A stretch of DNA of 13,403 nucleotides from NCBI GenBank assembly GCA_964489215.1, contig CAZAYB010000058.1:1-13403 (forward strand), in the 5' to 3' direction. The notes under the pieces are model-generated. The model had not been told where the DNA came from. It searched no databases and saw only the letters and a list, made by a program, of their open reading frames with translations. Below are positions 1 through 7,194 of this stretch, one piece after another. The translations under genes were made by a program, and so were the position numbers. Positions within the stretch are counted from its first letter, which is position 1, and every line of letters starts with the position of its first letter. The stretch is from CAZAYB01 sp964489215 (lineage in GTDB: Bacteria > Planctomycetota > Phycisphaerae > Sedimentisphaerales > Anaerohalosphaeraceae).

Positions 1-1408
1 CCAATATCCTGTCCATCGCTTTTCCCTGAGTATAATCTGGAACAGGCAGATCAAAATACGAAAGTACGGTAGGAGCAATATCTGCAATAGATACATTAAC
101 ATTTTCAGGCTTGTTAACGATGTCATTCTGTTTTATTAAAAGTATGCCATCGCTACTGTGCATACCAATATGAAAATCTTCACCCTCTGTAACTTCTACA
201 AATAAAGTATCAGACTCTTTAATATCGCCTGTAAACGAGTATCCTTTTTCAGGAAATAATATAACATCGGGCATTAAGTCCAGTTTGTCGCCTGAATAAA
301 TTTCCTCTTTGAATTTATATTTTTCAACTATTTTAAGATTTGTTTGCGGGTCTTTAATTGAAGATACTTTTTTCAAGAAATCCTGTTTAAAGTTATCATT
401 TTTATTGTGCAAAAAATACACGTATCCATAGCTGCCCCTGCTGAAACTGAAAACCCTGCTGGAGTCCCAGTCAAACGGTTCTTTTTTCATTTTCAGAATC
501 TTGCGGAATACCTTAAAAGGTTTATTTCTTACTTTATTCAACTTAGAAAATTCTTCTTTTAGGAGCCAGGTACCAAAATTAAATCTTTTAAGATGTTTTT
601 GAAAACCGTGATCTGAAACTAACATTACTAAAGGATCCTGTTTATTTTTTTCAACAAACTCTTCTGTAATCAATTTAATACATTCATCAAGTTTTTTAAA
701 GAAATGGGAAAAAATGAATTTTGTTTCTTGATTTCCAAACTGTTTGGAATTTTCATCAATATAAGACCAGCAAGTGTGCTGTAGGATATCCAGAGCCTGA
801 AAATGAACCATAAAGAAATCAAAAGGTTCTTTTGACATTAGGAATTTTGCAGTTTCTAACCTCGAATCAAGTATATCAGTAAGTGTTGCAATTAAGCTAT
901 GCAAATTCTTTTTAGATGCATCTTTTTTTATATTATTAAGATTGAAGATGTGATAGTCAGGAACATTGGCAAGTATTTCATACTTGAGATCAAGAGGCCA
1001 GGTAAAATCAGTTTCAACAGATGGGGTCATAATTCCACTAACTAAGCAACCATTAATTTTTCTTACTGGATATGTAAGGGGTACGTTAAGCAAACATACT
1101 CTGTTTCCTGAGTTACTGAGAATCTCCCAAAAAGGCGTTTTCATCATATTTGAATTGACATAATATTTTCGTCTTGAGTTTATATCCCAATACGAAAAAT
1201 CAAAGATACCATTCATTCCCGGATAGCAGCCAGTATGAAAAGTGCTCCATGCTCCAGGTGTTTTAGGCGGGATGACCGATTGCAGGTTTGCAGAGAAACC
1301 GCTGTTTTTGAGTTTTTCCAAAAACGGCATAAATCCCATTGAAACAGCGGTGTTTAATATATGCCAACACCCTCCATCCAATCCGATTATCAATAGTTTT
1401 TTATTCAT
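1..1408 (-). CDS. Alkaline phosphatase superfamily (type I phosphodiesterase/nucleotide pyrophosphatase-like) protein, 3' end cut by window edge
   Basis: The frame is open from an ATG at 1406-1408 to the left edge, giving 469 codons with no stop, so the C terminus is missing. Visible family motifs are the N-terminal metal-binding Asp in LIIGLDGG (D11), a Thr nucleophile candidate in PPKTPGAWST (T50), the VPLTYP segment, the metal ligands in LVSDHGF (D266, H267), and a C-terminal HIGMHSSDG (H417) followed by DIAPTVL. That last motif normally lies near the end of such proteins, so perhaps only a few tens of residues are lost. Proteins of this family cleave phosphoesters or transfer phospho-groups; the substrate cannot be read from sequence. 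No signal peptide is seen, so the part shown is predicted cytoplasmic. The start overlaps the flippase stop by 8 nt and has no Shine-Dalgarno sequence, which suggests translational coupling. A role in polysaccharide or lipid-carrier processing is inferred from the neighbour. The DNA is AT-rich compared with the centre of the window. Confidence 0.85.
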   Translation of the reverse strand, partial: MNKKLLIIGLDGGCWHILNTAVSMGFMPFLEKLKNSGFSANLQSVIPPKTPGAWSTFHTGCYPGMNGIFDFSYWDINSRRKYYVNSNMMKTPFWEILSNSGNRVCLLNVPLTYPVRKINGCLVSGIMTPSVETDFTWPLDLKYEILANVPDYHIFNLNNIKKDASKKNLHSLIATLTDILDSRLETAKFLMSKEPFDFFMVHFQALDILQHTCWSYIDENSKQFGNQETKFIFSHFFKKLDECIKLITEEFVEKNKQDPLVMLVSDHGFQKHLKRFNFGTWLLKEEFSKLNKVRNKPFKVFRKILKMKKEPFDWDSSRVFSFSRGSYGYVYFLHNKNDNFKQDFLKKVSSIKDPQTNLKIVEKYKFKEEIYSGDKLDLMPDVILFPEKGYSFTGDIKESDTLFVEVTEGEDFHIGMHSSDGILLIKQNDIVNKPENVNVSIADIAPTVLSYFDLPVPDYTQGKAMDRIL

Positions 1409-3536
1409 ATTTTTTTAATATCATAAAGTATTCTTTTTTGTTATCAACCAGTTTAGATTCAACATATTTGCATAGCCCAAACCAGGGTATTATTTTTTTT
1501 TCTTCTATATTAAATTTTGTTTTTTCAACAAGATTTTGGACATATTCTTTTGTAAAGCAATGCGGATGTGCCTTGGTTCTTTTTATTATTTCAGGAAATA
1601 CTTCGACTGAAAAGACAAAATAACCGTTAATCTTTAAAATTCTATATATTTCGTTTAATGCCTGTAAAGGATCACTTACATGATCAAGCACATTGTTGCA
1701 AAAAGCAACATCAAAAGACTGATCAGGGAATGGAATTTTTTCTGCAGATGCTTTGACCAATTTGATATCCTGGGGATAATTATATAACTTTCTGTACTTA
1801 TTCATCAAAGGGTCTACAGCTGTTTTATTTCCCGGCAAAAAATGACAAACCGTACTAATACCCGAACCTATGTCAATTATTTTAGAATTTTCATTAATTT
1901 TGCATTTCCTAACCACCTGATCTAAATTTCTAATTTCGTGCCAATACTCCCTGACTTTATCTTTATTAGCTTTGAATATAGTTACCCAATCTTTTTGAAA
2001 AGAAAGCTCATGTGCGTTTTTGTTATTGATAAGTTTGCTTTTCAGATCATATATTTTTTCACATAACTTCATAAATTCCTTCCGGTCATAGACAAATAGC
2101 CAAAATACAAAGCAAAAAACAAAGACAAGAAACAAGAAAATAAATTTACCAGATAAGCTATTGATATTAAAGAAATTAATTAAAGAAACAGGCAGAACTG
2201 TCACAAAAAGAAACAAGAAAATAAATTTAAGATAAAGAAAGATTACTTTTTTAATCGAAATGCCAATTATCTTAGAGACTATGTTTATCAAGAAAGGCTG
2301 CACTAAGAATGCTGCCAAAGTAACAGCCAACGCAGTACCTGTAATTTGCAAATAATAAGTCAAAGGAAAAATTAATATTATTAGAAATAGTAATTTAATT
2401 AACATTAATTTTAAAATCAGATGAGTCTTGCCAACAGCTTTTAATACTGATCCAGAAAGACCACCAACAGCTCTTGTAAACCCAAACAATGAAAGTATCT
2501 TTACAGCAGGAATAATTACATGCCATTGTTCATCCAAGAAAGTCATGATCAAGAGAGGGCCGAATACAAATATTGCAGCCGCAAGCAAAAATGTCGAATA
2601 AAACACTTTTTTCAGGACTTTCAGGTAGGCGTTTTTTAGTCTTTTTTTGTCGTTTTGTATTTTTGCGTATGCGGGGAAAGTTACCTGGTTTATGAGGTTT
2701 GTGATTTCAGTAGCAGGTATGTTTGAGAGTCTGTAAGCCATTCTGTATAGTCCCAGCGGTGCCAGTCCGAGGTATGACCATACGAAGATGTCGTCTCCCT
2801 GTGTCATTATAAAACCTAAAATTCCAGAGCCGAGTATCCATTTTCCGAATTTCCACATTTCTCTTGCTTTTTTGATGTTGAATGAGAGTTTTGGGCGGTA
2901 TGGGTGTAGTGTGTAGCTTATGATCGCAGCGAGGGAGTCGCCGGTGAGCTTTCCTATTACGAGTGACCATACGGTTCGGTATTTGAATGCTATGAAAACA
3001 GATACAGCGATGCTGAATAGAGTTGCCAGTGAGCTGAGGACGAAACGTTTTTCGAACTGGAGGTTTTTTTGGAAGTAGATTTTGCCAATGTTTGAAGCAG
3101 AGTTTATCAGGATTGACAGTCCGATGACTCTTATTACGTTTATTGTGAGGCTGACTTTTTCCGGTGGTACCCTGAAGGAGGCGAAAAGGGGCGCAGCGAG
3201 ATAAAGTACGCAGTATAGTGCAATTGCGCGGACGATGTTTAGAGTCCATGCGGTGTTTAAGTGTTCATCAGTCAGGTCCTTTTTTTGTATTAGTGCGACT
3301 TCGAATCCTGATTTTGTGAAGGTCTGCAGTGTTTCGATCATCAGTGTTGCTATTCCGATAAGGCCCCAGTTTGTTACTCCGAGTATGTTTGCCAGTAGGA
3401 TGTATCTTATGAATGAGGCAGACTGGGTGAAAATTCTCAGAGCGAATACCCATGCACTTCCTTTTATGACACTTTTGTAGAGGTCAGGGTGCTCTTTTTT
3501 GGGCTTTTGGGGCTTTTTTTCGGGTATATCTGTCAT
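1401..3536 (-). CDS. MOP-superfamily polysaccharide flippase (Wzx/WzxC-like) fused to a C-terminal SAM-dependent methyltransferase
   Basis: A single 711-residue frame. Residues about 20-485 are a multi-pass membrane protein of the polysaccharide exporter type, with family-like segments LGVTNWGLIGIATL near 52-65 and PATEITNLINQVTFPAYA at 274-291; it should flip lipid-linked glycans across the inner membrane. Ordinary members end near 430-500 residues. Here, after the last hydrophobic segment (about 464-483) and a charged linker, residues about 550-711 form a class I methyltransferase: motif I IIDIGSGI (553-560), an acidic end of strand beta2 (AVDP, D575), FDVAFCNNVLDHVSDP (608-623) and LKINGYFVFSVE. 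The cytoplasmic position of the domain is inferred from the basic residues after the last membrane segment. The start is supported by an AAGGG-like site 5 nt upstream and a strong promoter at 3574-3602. Base composition changes near residue 300. Methylation of the exported glycan or its lipid carrier is a guess from domain pairing. Confidence 0.9.
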   Translation of the reverse strand: MTDIPEKKPQKPKKEHPDLYKSVIKGSAWVFALRIFTQSASFIRYILLANILGVTNWGLIGIATLMIETLQTFTKSGFEVALIQKKDLTDEHLNTAWTLNIVRAIALYCVLYLAAPLFASFRVPPEKVSLTINVIRVIGLSILINSASNIGKIYFQKNLQFEKRFVLSSLATLFSIAVSVFIAFKYRTVWSLVIGKLTGDSLAAIISYTLHPYRPKLSFNIKKAREMWKFGKWILGSGILGFIMTQGDDIFVWSYLGLAPLGLYRMAYRLSNIPATEITNLINQVTFPAYAKIQNDKKRLKNAYLKVLKKVFYSTFLLAAAIFVFGPLLIMTFLDEQWHVIIPAVKILSLFGFTRAVGGLSGSVLKAVGKTHLILKLMLIKLLFLIILIFPLTYYLQITGTALAVTLAAFLVQPFLINIVSKIIGISIKKVIFLYLKFIFLFLFVTVLPVSLINFFNINSLSGKFIFLFLVFVFCFVFWLFVYDRKEFMKLCEKIYDLKSKLINNKNAHELSFQKDWVTIFKANKDKVREYWHEIRNLDQVVRKCKINENSKIIDIGSGISTVCHFLPGNKTAVDPLMNKYRKLYNYPQDIKLVKASAEKIPFPDQSFDVAFCNNVLDHVSDPLQALNEIYRILKINGYFVFSVEVFPEIIKRTKAHPHCFTKEYVQNLVEKTKFNIEEKKIIPWFGLCKYVESKLVDNKKEYFMILKKYE

Positions 3537-3573
3537 TTTTGCCCTTTTTAATTATCCTGCAGTTTTGAGCATA

Positions 3574-3602
3574 ATTATAAGGAGGAGTTTGAGTTTAGTC
3601 AA
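3574..3602 (-). promoter_or_regulatory. Near-consensus sigma70-type promoter for the flippase gene
   Basis: Read on the minus strand, TTGACT (3602-3597) is followed by a 17-nt spacer and a perfect TATAAT (3579-3574). This matches 11 of 12 consensus positions with the ideal spacing. Transcription should begin near 3567, leaving a leader of about 30 nt before the ATG at 3536. It would drive the flippase-methyltransferase gene and the overlapping phosphodiesterase gene. It is predicted by pattern only. Confidence 0.7.
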
Positions 3603-3619
3603 TTTTCATGTCAAAGCCA

Positions 3620-3648
3620 TTGTTTTGTGTAATTATTTGTGGTATATT
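3620..3648 (+). promoter_or_regulatory. Candidate promoter for the aconitase gene (extended -10)
   Basis: TTGTTT at 3620-3625, a 17-nt spacer, and TATATT at 3643-3648, preceded by TGG at 3640-3642, which gives an extended -10 element. Predicted transcription starts near 3655, about 45 nt before the ATG. The -35 is weak (TTG only), which the extended -10 could offset. Its -35 lies 17 bp from the -35 of the divergent flippase promoter, so the two would be fired back to back and could share a regulator. Confidence 0.45.
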
Positions 3649-3659
3649 CAGTATTTTAA

Positions 3660-3681
3660 ATTAATCGGTATTTATTAATCG
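3660..3681 (+). repeat. Direct repeat of ATTAATCG in the aconitase leader
   Basis: ATTAATCG occurs at 3660-3667 and again at 3674-3681, a spacing of 14 nt, between the predicted transcription start and the Shine-Dalgarno sequence (AGGGA, 3690-3694) of the aconitase gene. It may be a regulator or RNA-binding site, or chance in AT-rich DNA. Confidence 0.3.
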
Positions 3682-3700
3682 ACAATTACAGGGATTAACT

Positions 3701-5659
3701 ATGGCTAAAAGTTTGACCTATAAGATTCTCGAGGAGCATTTGGCAGATGGAGAATTGAAAGCTGGCAATTCGATCGGTATACGTATTGATCAGACACTGA
3801 CTCAGGATGCGACGGGCACGACGGCTTATCTTCTTTTTGAGTCTATGGGGCTTGGGCGTGTAAAGACTGATGTGTCAGTAAGTTATATTGATCATAATAT
3901 GTCTCAGTTTGGTCCTGAGAATCATAACGACCATTTATATCTTCAAACAATTGCCCGCAAGGCAGGTGTTTATCACAGCAGGGCTGGTAACGGGATATGC
4001 CATCAGGTTCATCTCGAGCGGTTTGGCAAGCCTGGTTCTACTTTGCTGGGCAGTGATTCTCATACTCCCACAGGCGGCGGTATAGGTATGCTTGCGATCG
4101 GGGCTGGGGGTATGGATGTTGCGGTTGCGATGGGCGGAGGTGCTTTTTACCTGACTTGTCCGGAGGTAATCGGGGTTAAATTAATCGGCCGACTGGGAGA
4201 TTGGGTGGCGAGTAAGGATATTATACTGAAGCTTTTGAGTATTTTGAGCACTAAGGGCAATGTTGGTAATGTTGTGGAATATTTTGGTGAGGCAGTTGGT
4301 TCGCTGAGTGTTCCTCAGAGGGCGACGGTTACTAATATGGGAGCTGAGCTTGGTGTTACGACGAGTTTGTTTCCGAGTGATGCGGAGACGAGGGCGTTTT
4401 TGAGTGCTCAAAAGCGTGAAGAGGCTTTCCGTGAGCTTTTTGCTGATGAGGGATGTGAGTATGACCGGGTTATTGAGATTGATTTGTCGGAGCTTGAGCC
4501 TTTGGCGGCATGTCCGAGTTCGCCAGATAATATCAGCAGTATCGCAGGTCTGGAGGGCACGAAGGTTGGTCAGGTTGCGGTTGGCAGCTGTACTAATTCA
4601 AGTTATGCAGATTTGATGATGGCGGCGAGGGTTCTTAAGGGCAGGAAGGTCCATCCGATGGTTGAATTTGCGATAGCACCGGGGAGCAGGCAGGTTGTCA
4701 GTATGCTTGCGGAAAACGGAGCTTTGGCGGATCTGATATCAGCAGGAGCAAGGATTCTTGAGAGCGGTTGCGGGCCTTGTATTGGTCAGGGTTTTTCTCC
4801 TGGTGATGATGTTGTGTCGCTTAGGACGTTTAACAGGAACTTTGCGGGCAGGACGGGCACCAAGGGCGATCAGTCTTATCTGGTGAGCTGTGAGACGGCG
4901 ATAGCTGCGGCAATAACAGGTGAGATAACTGATGCGAGGAATCTTGGTATCGATTATCCATCGGTTGAGATGCCGAACGAGTTTAAGATAGACGACAGTA
5001 TGATAGAGGAGCCTTTGGGGGATGATGAGGCTGAGTGTGCTGAGGTATTGAGGGGGCCTACGATTGTTGTGCCGGAGTCTCCGCCTGAAATGGGGGATGT
5101 TATATCGGGCAGTGTGCTTTTGAAGTGCGGAGATAAGATAACGACGGACCATATTATGCCGGCCGGTTCATTTTTGAAGTATCGTTCTAATGTTCCGGAG
5201 TATGCGAAGTATGTTTTTAACTGCTTTAATGAGGATGGTAAGGCGAGTTTTGCTGAGCGGGGTCTTGAGTTAAAGCGTGCAGGCAAGGGCGGTGTAATTG
5301 TTGCGGGTGAGAGTTACGGTCAAGGGTCGAGCAGGGAGCATGCGGCTCTTTGTCCTATGTATCTTGGAGTTCGTGCTGTAATTGCCAAGAGTATTGAAAG
5401 GATACATAAGGCGAATTTGATCAATTTTGCGATCCTTCCGCTTGAGTTTGCAGATTCCGGTGATTATGAACGGGTTAAAGAAGGTGATGAGCTTTTGATC
5501 GAGGGTCTTGGTGAATGTATTGCGGAAAAGGATGAAGCAGAGGTTTATGATAAGACGAGTGATTTTAAGTTCATGACGAAGCTTAACCTTTCTGACAGGG
5601 ACAGGGAGATTCTGCTGGCTGGTGGATTGCTTAGATATACGAAGAACAAAAATGGCTGA
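3701..5659 (+). CDS. acn: Aconitate hydratase (aconitase), shorter prokaryotic type
   Basis: A 652-residue protein that interconverts citrate and isocitrate through cis-aconitate in the TCA cycle in the cytoplasm. It carries the [4Fe-4S] ligand cysteines C297 (GSCTNSSYAD), C357 and C360 (SGCGPCIGQG), the signature GSDSHTPTGGGIGMLA at 117-132, and the C-terminal swivel-domain motifs TTDHIMPAG (481-489) and GESYGQGSSREHAAL (536-550). All three cluster ligands and the swivel-domain Ser/Arg active-site segment are present, so it should be active. At 652 residues it is much shorter than AcnA (about 890) and resembles the single-chain 640-660 residue group related to isopropylmalate dehydratase. 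A homoaconitase-like or methylcitrate-linked activity is a less likely alternative. The ATG follows AGGGA (3690-3694) by 6 nt. It is first in a plus-strand run and overlaps the next gene by 8 nt. Confidence 0.95.
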   Translation: MAKSLTYKILEEHLADGELKAGNSIGIRIDQTLTQDATGTTAYLLFESMGLGRVKTDVSVSYIDHNMSQFGPENHNDHLYLQTIARKAGVYHSRAGNGICHQVHLERFGKPGSTLLGSDSHTPTGGGIGMLAIGAGGMDVAVAMGGGAFYLTCPEVIGVKLIGRLGDWVASKDIILKLLSILSTKGNVGNVVEYFGEAVGSLSVPQRATVTNMGAELGVTTSLFPSDAETRAFLSAQKREEAFRELFADEGCEYDRVIEIDLSELEPLAACPSSPDNISSIAGLEGTKVGQVAVGSCTNSSYADLMMAARVLKGRKVHPMVEFAIAPGSRQVVSMLAENGALADLISAGARILESGCGPCIGQGFSPGDDVVSLRTFNRNFAGRTGTKGDQSYLVSCETAIAAAITGEITDARNLGIDYPSVEMPNEFKIDDSMIEEPLGDDEAECAEVLRGPTIVVPESPPEMGDVISGSVLLKCGDKITTDHIMPAGSFLKYRSNVPEYAKYVFNCFNEDGKASFAERGLELKRAGKGGVIVAGESYGQGSSREHAALCPMYLGVRAVIAKSIERIHKANLINFAILPLEFADSGDYERVKEGDELLIEGLGECIAEKDEAEVYDKTSDFKFMTKLNLSDRDREILLAGGLLRYTKNKNG

Positions 5660-6206
5660 TTCGAGTAGAGAAAGTAAGGTAATCGCAGTTTTCGGGTCTG
5701 GTAAGTGCATGAAGACAGACTCAGAATATATGCTTGCAGAGCAGCTTGGGGAAAAGCTCGGCGAGGCGGGTTTTTGCGTCGCTAACGGCGGGTACGGGGG
5801 GACGATGCTGGCGTGTTCTGAGGGAGCAAGCAGGCATTTGGCGAAGGTAATAGGGGTTACGTGCAGAGCGTTTGGTTCAAGTGAGCCTAATGAATATGTA
5901 ACGGAAAATATCAAGGCAGATACATTGCGTGAGAGGCTTTTTAAGCTGATTGACGTTTCTGACGGGTTTGTTGTTCTTGGGGGCGGGACCGGGACGCTGC
6001 AGGAACTTGCGATGGTATGGGAATCTAAAAACAAAGGGTTTGAATGCAGCGGAAAACCGATTATACTGTTGGGTGATTTCTGGGTTCCGCTGGTAAGGCT
6101 TATAGGCAGCAAGCAGGCGAAAGCGGTTGAGAATGTAAGTATCGCTGATAATGCTGATAAGGCGGTGGAAATATTGAAGGGATTTTTTAATGTGTGCTCC
6201 GGATAA
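5652..6206 (+). CDS. LOG-like Rossmann-fold nucleotide-binding protein (SLOG superfamily)
   Basis: A 184-residue protein with the LOG/lysine-decarboxylase-like fold: an N-terminal strand KVIAVFGSG (9-17), a glycine-rich turn GGYGGTMLACSEGA (46-59), LRERLFKL (92-99) with a candidate catalytic Arg, and GGGTGTLQE (110-118), the counterpart of the PGGxGTxxE motif. LOG proteins remove ribose 5-phosphate from nucleoside monophosphates. Here the Pro of the motif is Gly and the spacing to Glu is kept, so the activity is uncertain. The ATG at 5652 is preferred because it gives an 8-nt overlap with the aconitase stop (ATGGCTGA), suggesting translational coupling, and leaves a family-like N terminus. 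An in-frame ATG at 5622 would add ten atypical residues. There is no clear Shine-Dalgarno sequence. The link to aconitase is only positional. Confidence 0.85.
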   Translation: MADSSRESKVIAVFGSGKCMKTDSEYMLAEQLGEKLGEAGFCVANGGYGGTMLACSEGASRHLAKVIGVTCRAFGSSEPNEYVTENIKADTLRERLFKLIDVSDGFVVLGGGTGTLQELAMVWESKNKGFECSGKPIILLGDFWVPLVRLIGSKQAKAVENVSIADNADKAVEILKGFFNVCSG

Positions 6207-6233
6207 ATCTGCCCGGTGACTTTTTTATTTTTT
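6197..6233 (+). terminator. Weak terminator-like hairpin and T tract after the aconitase-LOG pair
   Basis: CTCCGG (6197-6202) can pair with CCGGTG (6213-6218) around a 10-nt loop with one T-T mismatch, followed 2 nt later by T6-A-T6 (6221-6233). The T tract is convincing but the stem is short, so termination would be partial. The stop codon of the LOG-like gene lies in the loop. Confidence 0.3.
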
Positions 6234-6294
6234 GAACGATGAAGAAGCAGGGTTTTTGATGTTATTTGGGACAATAAAACAAGGAACGGATATC

Positions 6295-7185
6295 ATGAGA
6301 AATATGACGAATTACTTATTTATGTTTTTGATAATTGGTGTTTGCTGGGGAGCTTTGGAGGCAGAAGAATATGAGGGGTCGAACAAGAGCGATATTTTTG
6401 AATTGAAACCTCTTTTGAGGGAGGGTCATGTTCTTGAGGGTGTGGAAGGGACGATTTTAAAATCCGGTGAAGGGGGGAGCGAGAAATGGTTTTTCAAGCT
6501 TAATTCGGATGTAAGCGATCAGCGCAACAGTATTGAGGCAGGTACGAAACTTGAGCTTTTACCGTGCTCTACGCTTGAGCAGATAGCAGCTTTTTACAAG
6601 GATAATGATGAATATAAAGAAGCTGATAATAAAGAAACATCAGGACAGTTTACGGAATATCCAGAGCCTATCCGCCTATGGGCAAGGGTTAGTACATATA
6701 ATCAGCAGAATTATCTTTTTGCCATACATCTTATAACAATGACCCGAACGGGTGAAGATGACAGGGAAAAGGATAAAGCCAATGAAGATGGTGTTAAAAA
6801 TCAGGACGATGAGCAAAAAGAGGAATCGATATTGCCAGATGAGATACTTAAGAAGCTTAAGCCAAAGACGGTTGTCGATCTTTCCAAGATGCAGAAGATG
6901 CTGAAGACTGAGGGAGATGTTGTTCTGGCGAGCAGGAGCGGTTTTTTGAAATCTGTAAACGGTGAGCCTGTTTTTGAGATAGATGCATTCGGCAGAAAGT
7001 TAGAGGGCCTTTCGTTTGAGGTTCTGCCTTGTCATGCACTTGATATTATCGAGAGCAAACTTGATGAATCACTTGGGAGGCAGAGGTACCGAATTTCAGG
7101 TATATTGACAACTTATAAAGGTCGGCAGTATATTTTGCCACAGGCTTTCAGCAGGACCTATACTCACGGCAACTTTGCCAGATAA
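6295..7185 (+). CDS. Exported protein of unknown function with two related repeats
   Basis: No known family was recognised. From the ATG at 6295, which follows AAGGA (6281-6285) by 9 nt, the product is 296 residues. It begins with a signal peptide: MRNMTN, a hydrophobic stretch (about 7-20), and a likely signal peptidase I cut after LEA (residue 23). The Cys at 17 does not sit in a good lipobox. The mature part looks like an internal duplication: KLELLPCSTLEQI (85-97) matches SFEVLPCHALDII (240-252), and VSTYNQQNYLFA (132-143) matches LTTYKGRQYILP (271-282), each pair separated by a similar run. A charged linker (about 150-185, rich in E, D and K) joins the halves. An upstream in-frame TTG at 6232 would hide the signal peptide and is less likely. 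Periplasmic or envelope location is predicted. The gene precedes hisD by 9 bp. Confidence 0.75.
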   Translation: MRNMTNYLFMFLIIGVCWGALEAEEYEGSNKSDIFELKPLLREGHVLEGVEGTILKSGEGGSEKWFFKLNSDVSDQRNSIEAGTKLELLPCSTLEQIAAFYKDNDEYKEADNKETSGQFTEYPEPIRLWARVSTYNQQNYLFAIHLITMTRTGEDDREKDKANEDGVKNQDDEQKEESILPDEILKKLKPKTVVDLSKMQKMLKTEGDVVLASRSGFLKSVNGEPVFEIDAFGRKLEGLSFEVLPCHALDIIESKLDESLGRQRYRISGILTTYKGRQYILPQAFSRTYTHGNFAR

Positions 7186-7188
7186 GGA
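7184..7188 (+). promoter_or_regulatory. Shine-Dalgarno sequence that sets the hisD TTG start
   Basis: AAGGA overlaps the stop codon of the preceding gene (TAA, 7183-7185) and sits 6 nt before the TTG at 7195. No ATG or GTG lies at a position compatible with a full-length histidinol dehydrogenase. Confidence 0.7.
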
Positions 7189-7194
7189 TTAGAT

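Larger units (their letters stand above)
3537..3700. other. Divergent intergenic region
   Basis: The longest gene-free stretch in the window. It holds two promoter candidates facing opposite ways, a 17-bp gap between their -35 boxes (3603-3619), and a short direct repeat in the aconitase leader. No terminator, small RNA or convincing small gene was seen in it. Confidence 0.8.

Noticed and set aside
1..2650. Possible mobile element or phage island for the AT-rich block
   Set aside because: No transposase, integrase, terminal repeats or target duplication is visible. Homologous recombination within a glycan locus explains the composition better.
2707..3249. Open frame of 180 codons on the minus strand inside the flippase gene, and similar shorter ones
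   Set aside because: It lies in another frame of the clearly recognised flippase and has an unnatural Arg, His and Thr-rich composition.
3581..3587. GGAGGAG on the plus strand, resembling a strong ribosome-binding site
   Set aside because: No start codon lies at a suitable distance: a TTG at 3589 is too close and the ATG at 3608 is 20 nt away. The bases fall within the spacer of the minus-strand promoter.
3608..3664. Possible 18-residue leader peptide gene before aconitase
   Set aside because: It begins upstream of the predicted transcription start and has no ribosome-binding site at the right distance, nor a run of regulatory codons.
5270..6274. Long open frame of 334 codons on the minus strand opposite the aconitase end and the LOG-like gene
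   Set aside because: Its translation has no recognisable family, is rich in Ser and Leu, and mirrors two well-supported plus-strand genes. It is best explained as a codon-bias shadow.
6232..6294. Longer start (TTG at 6232) for the exported protein
   Set aside because: It would place 21 polar residues before the signal peptide, and it begins inside the T tract. The ATG at 6295 has its own ribosome-binding site.
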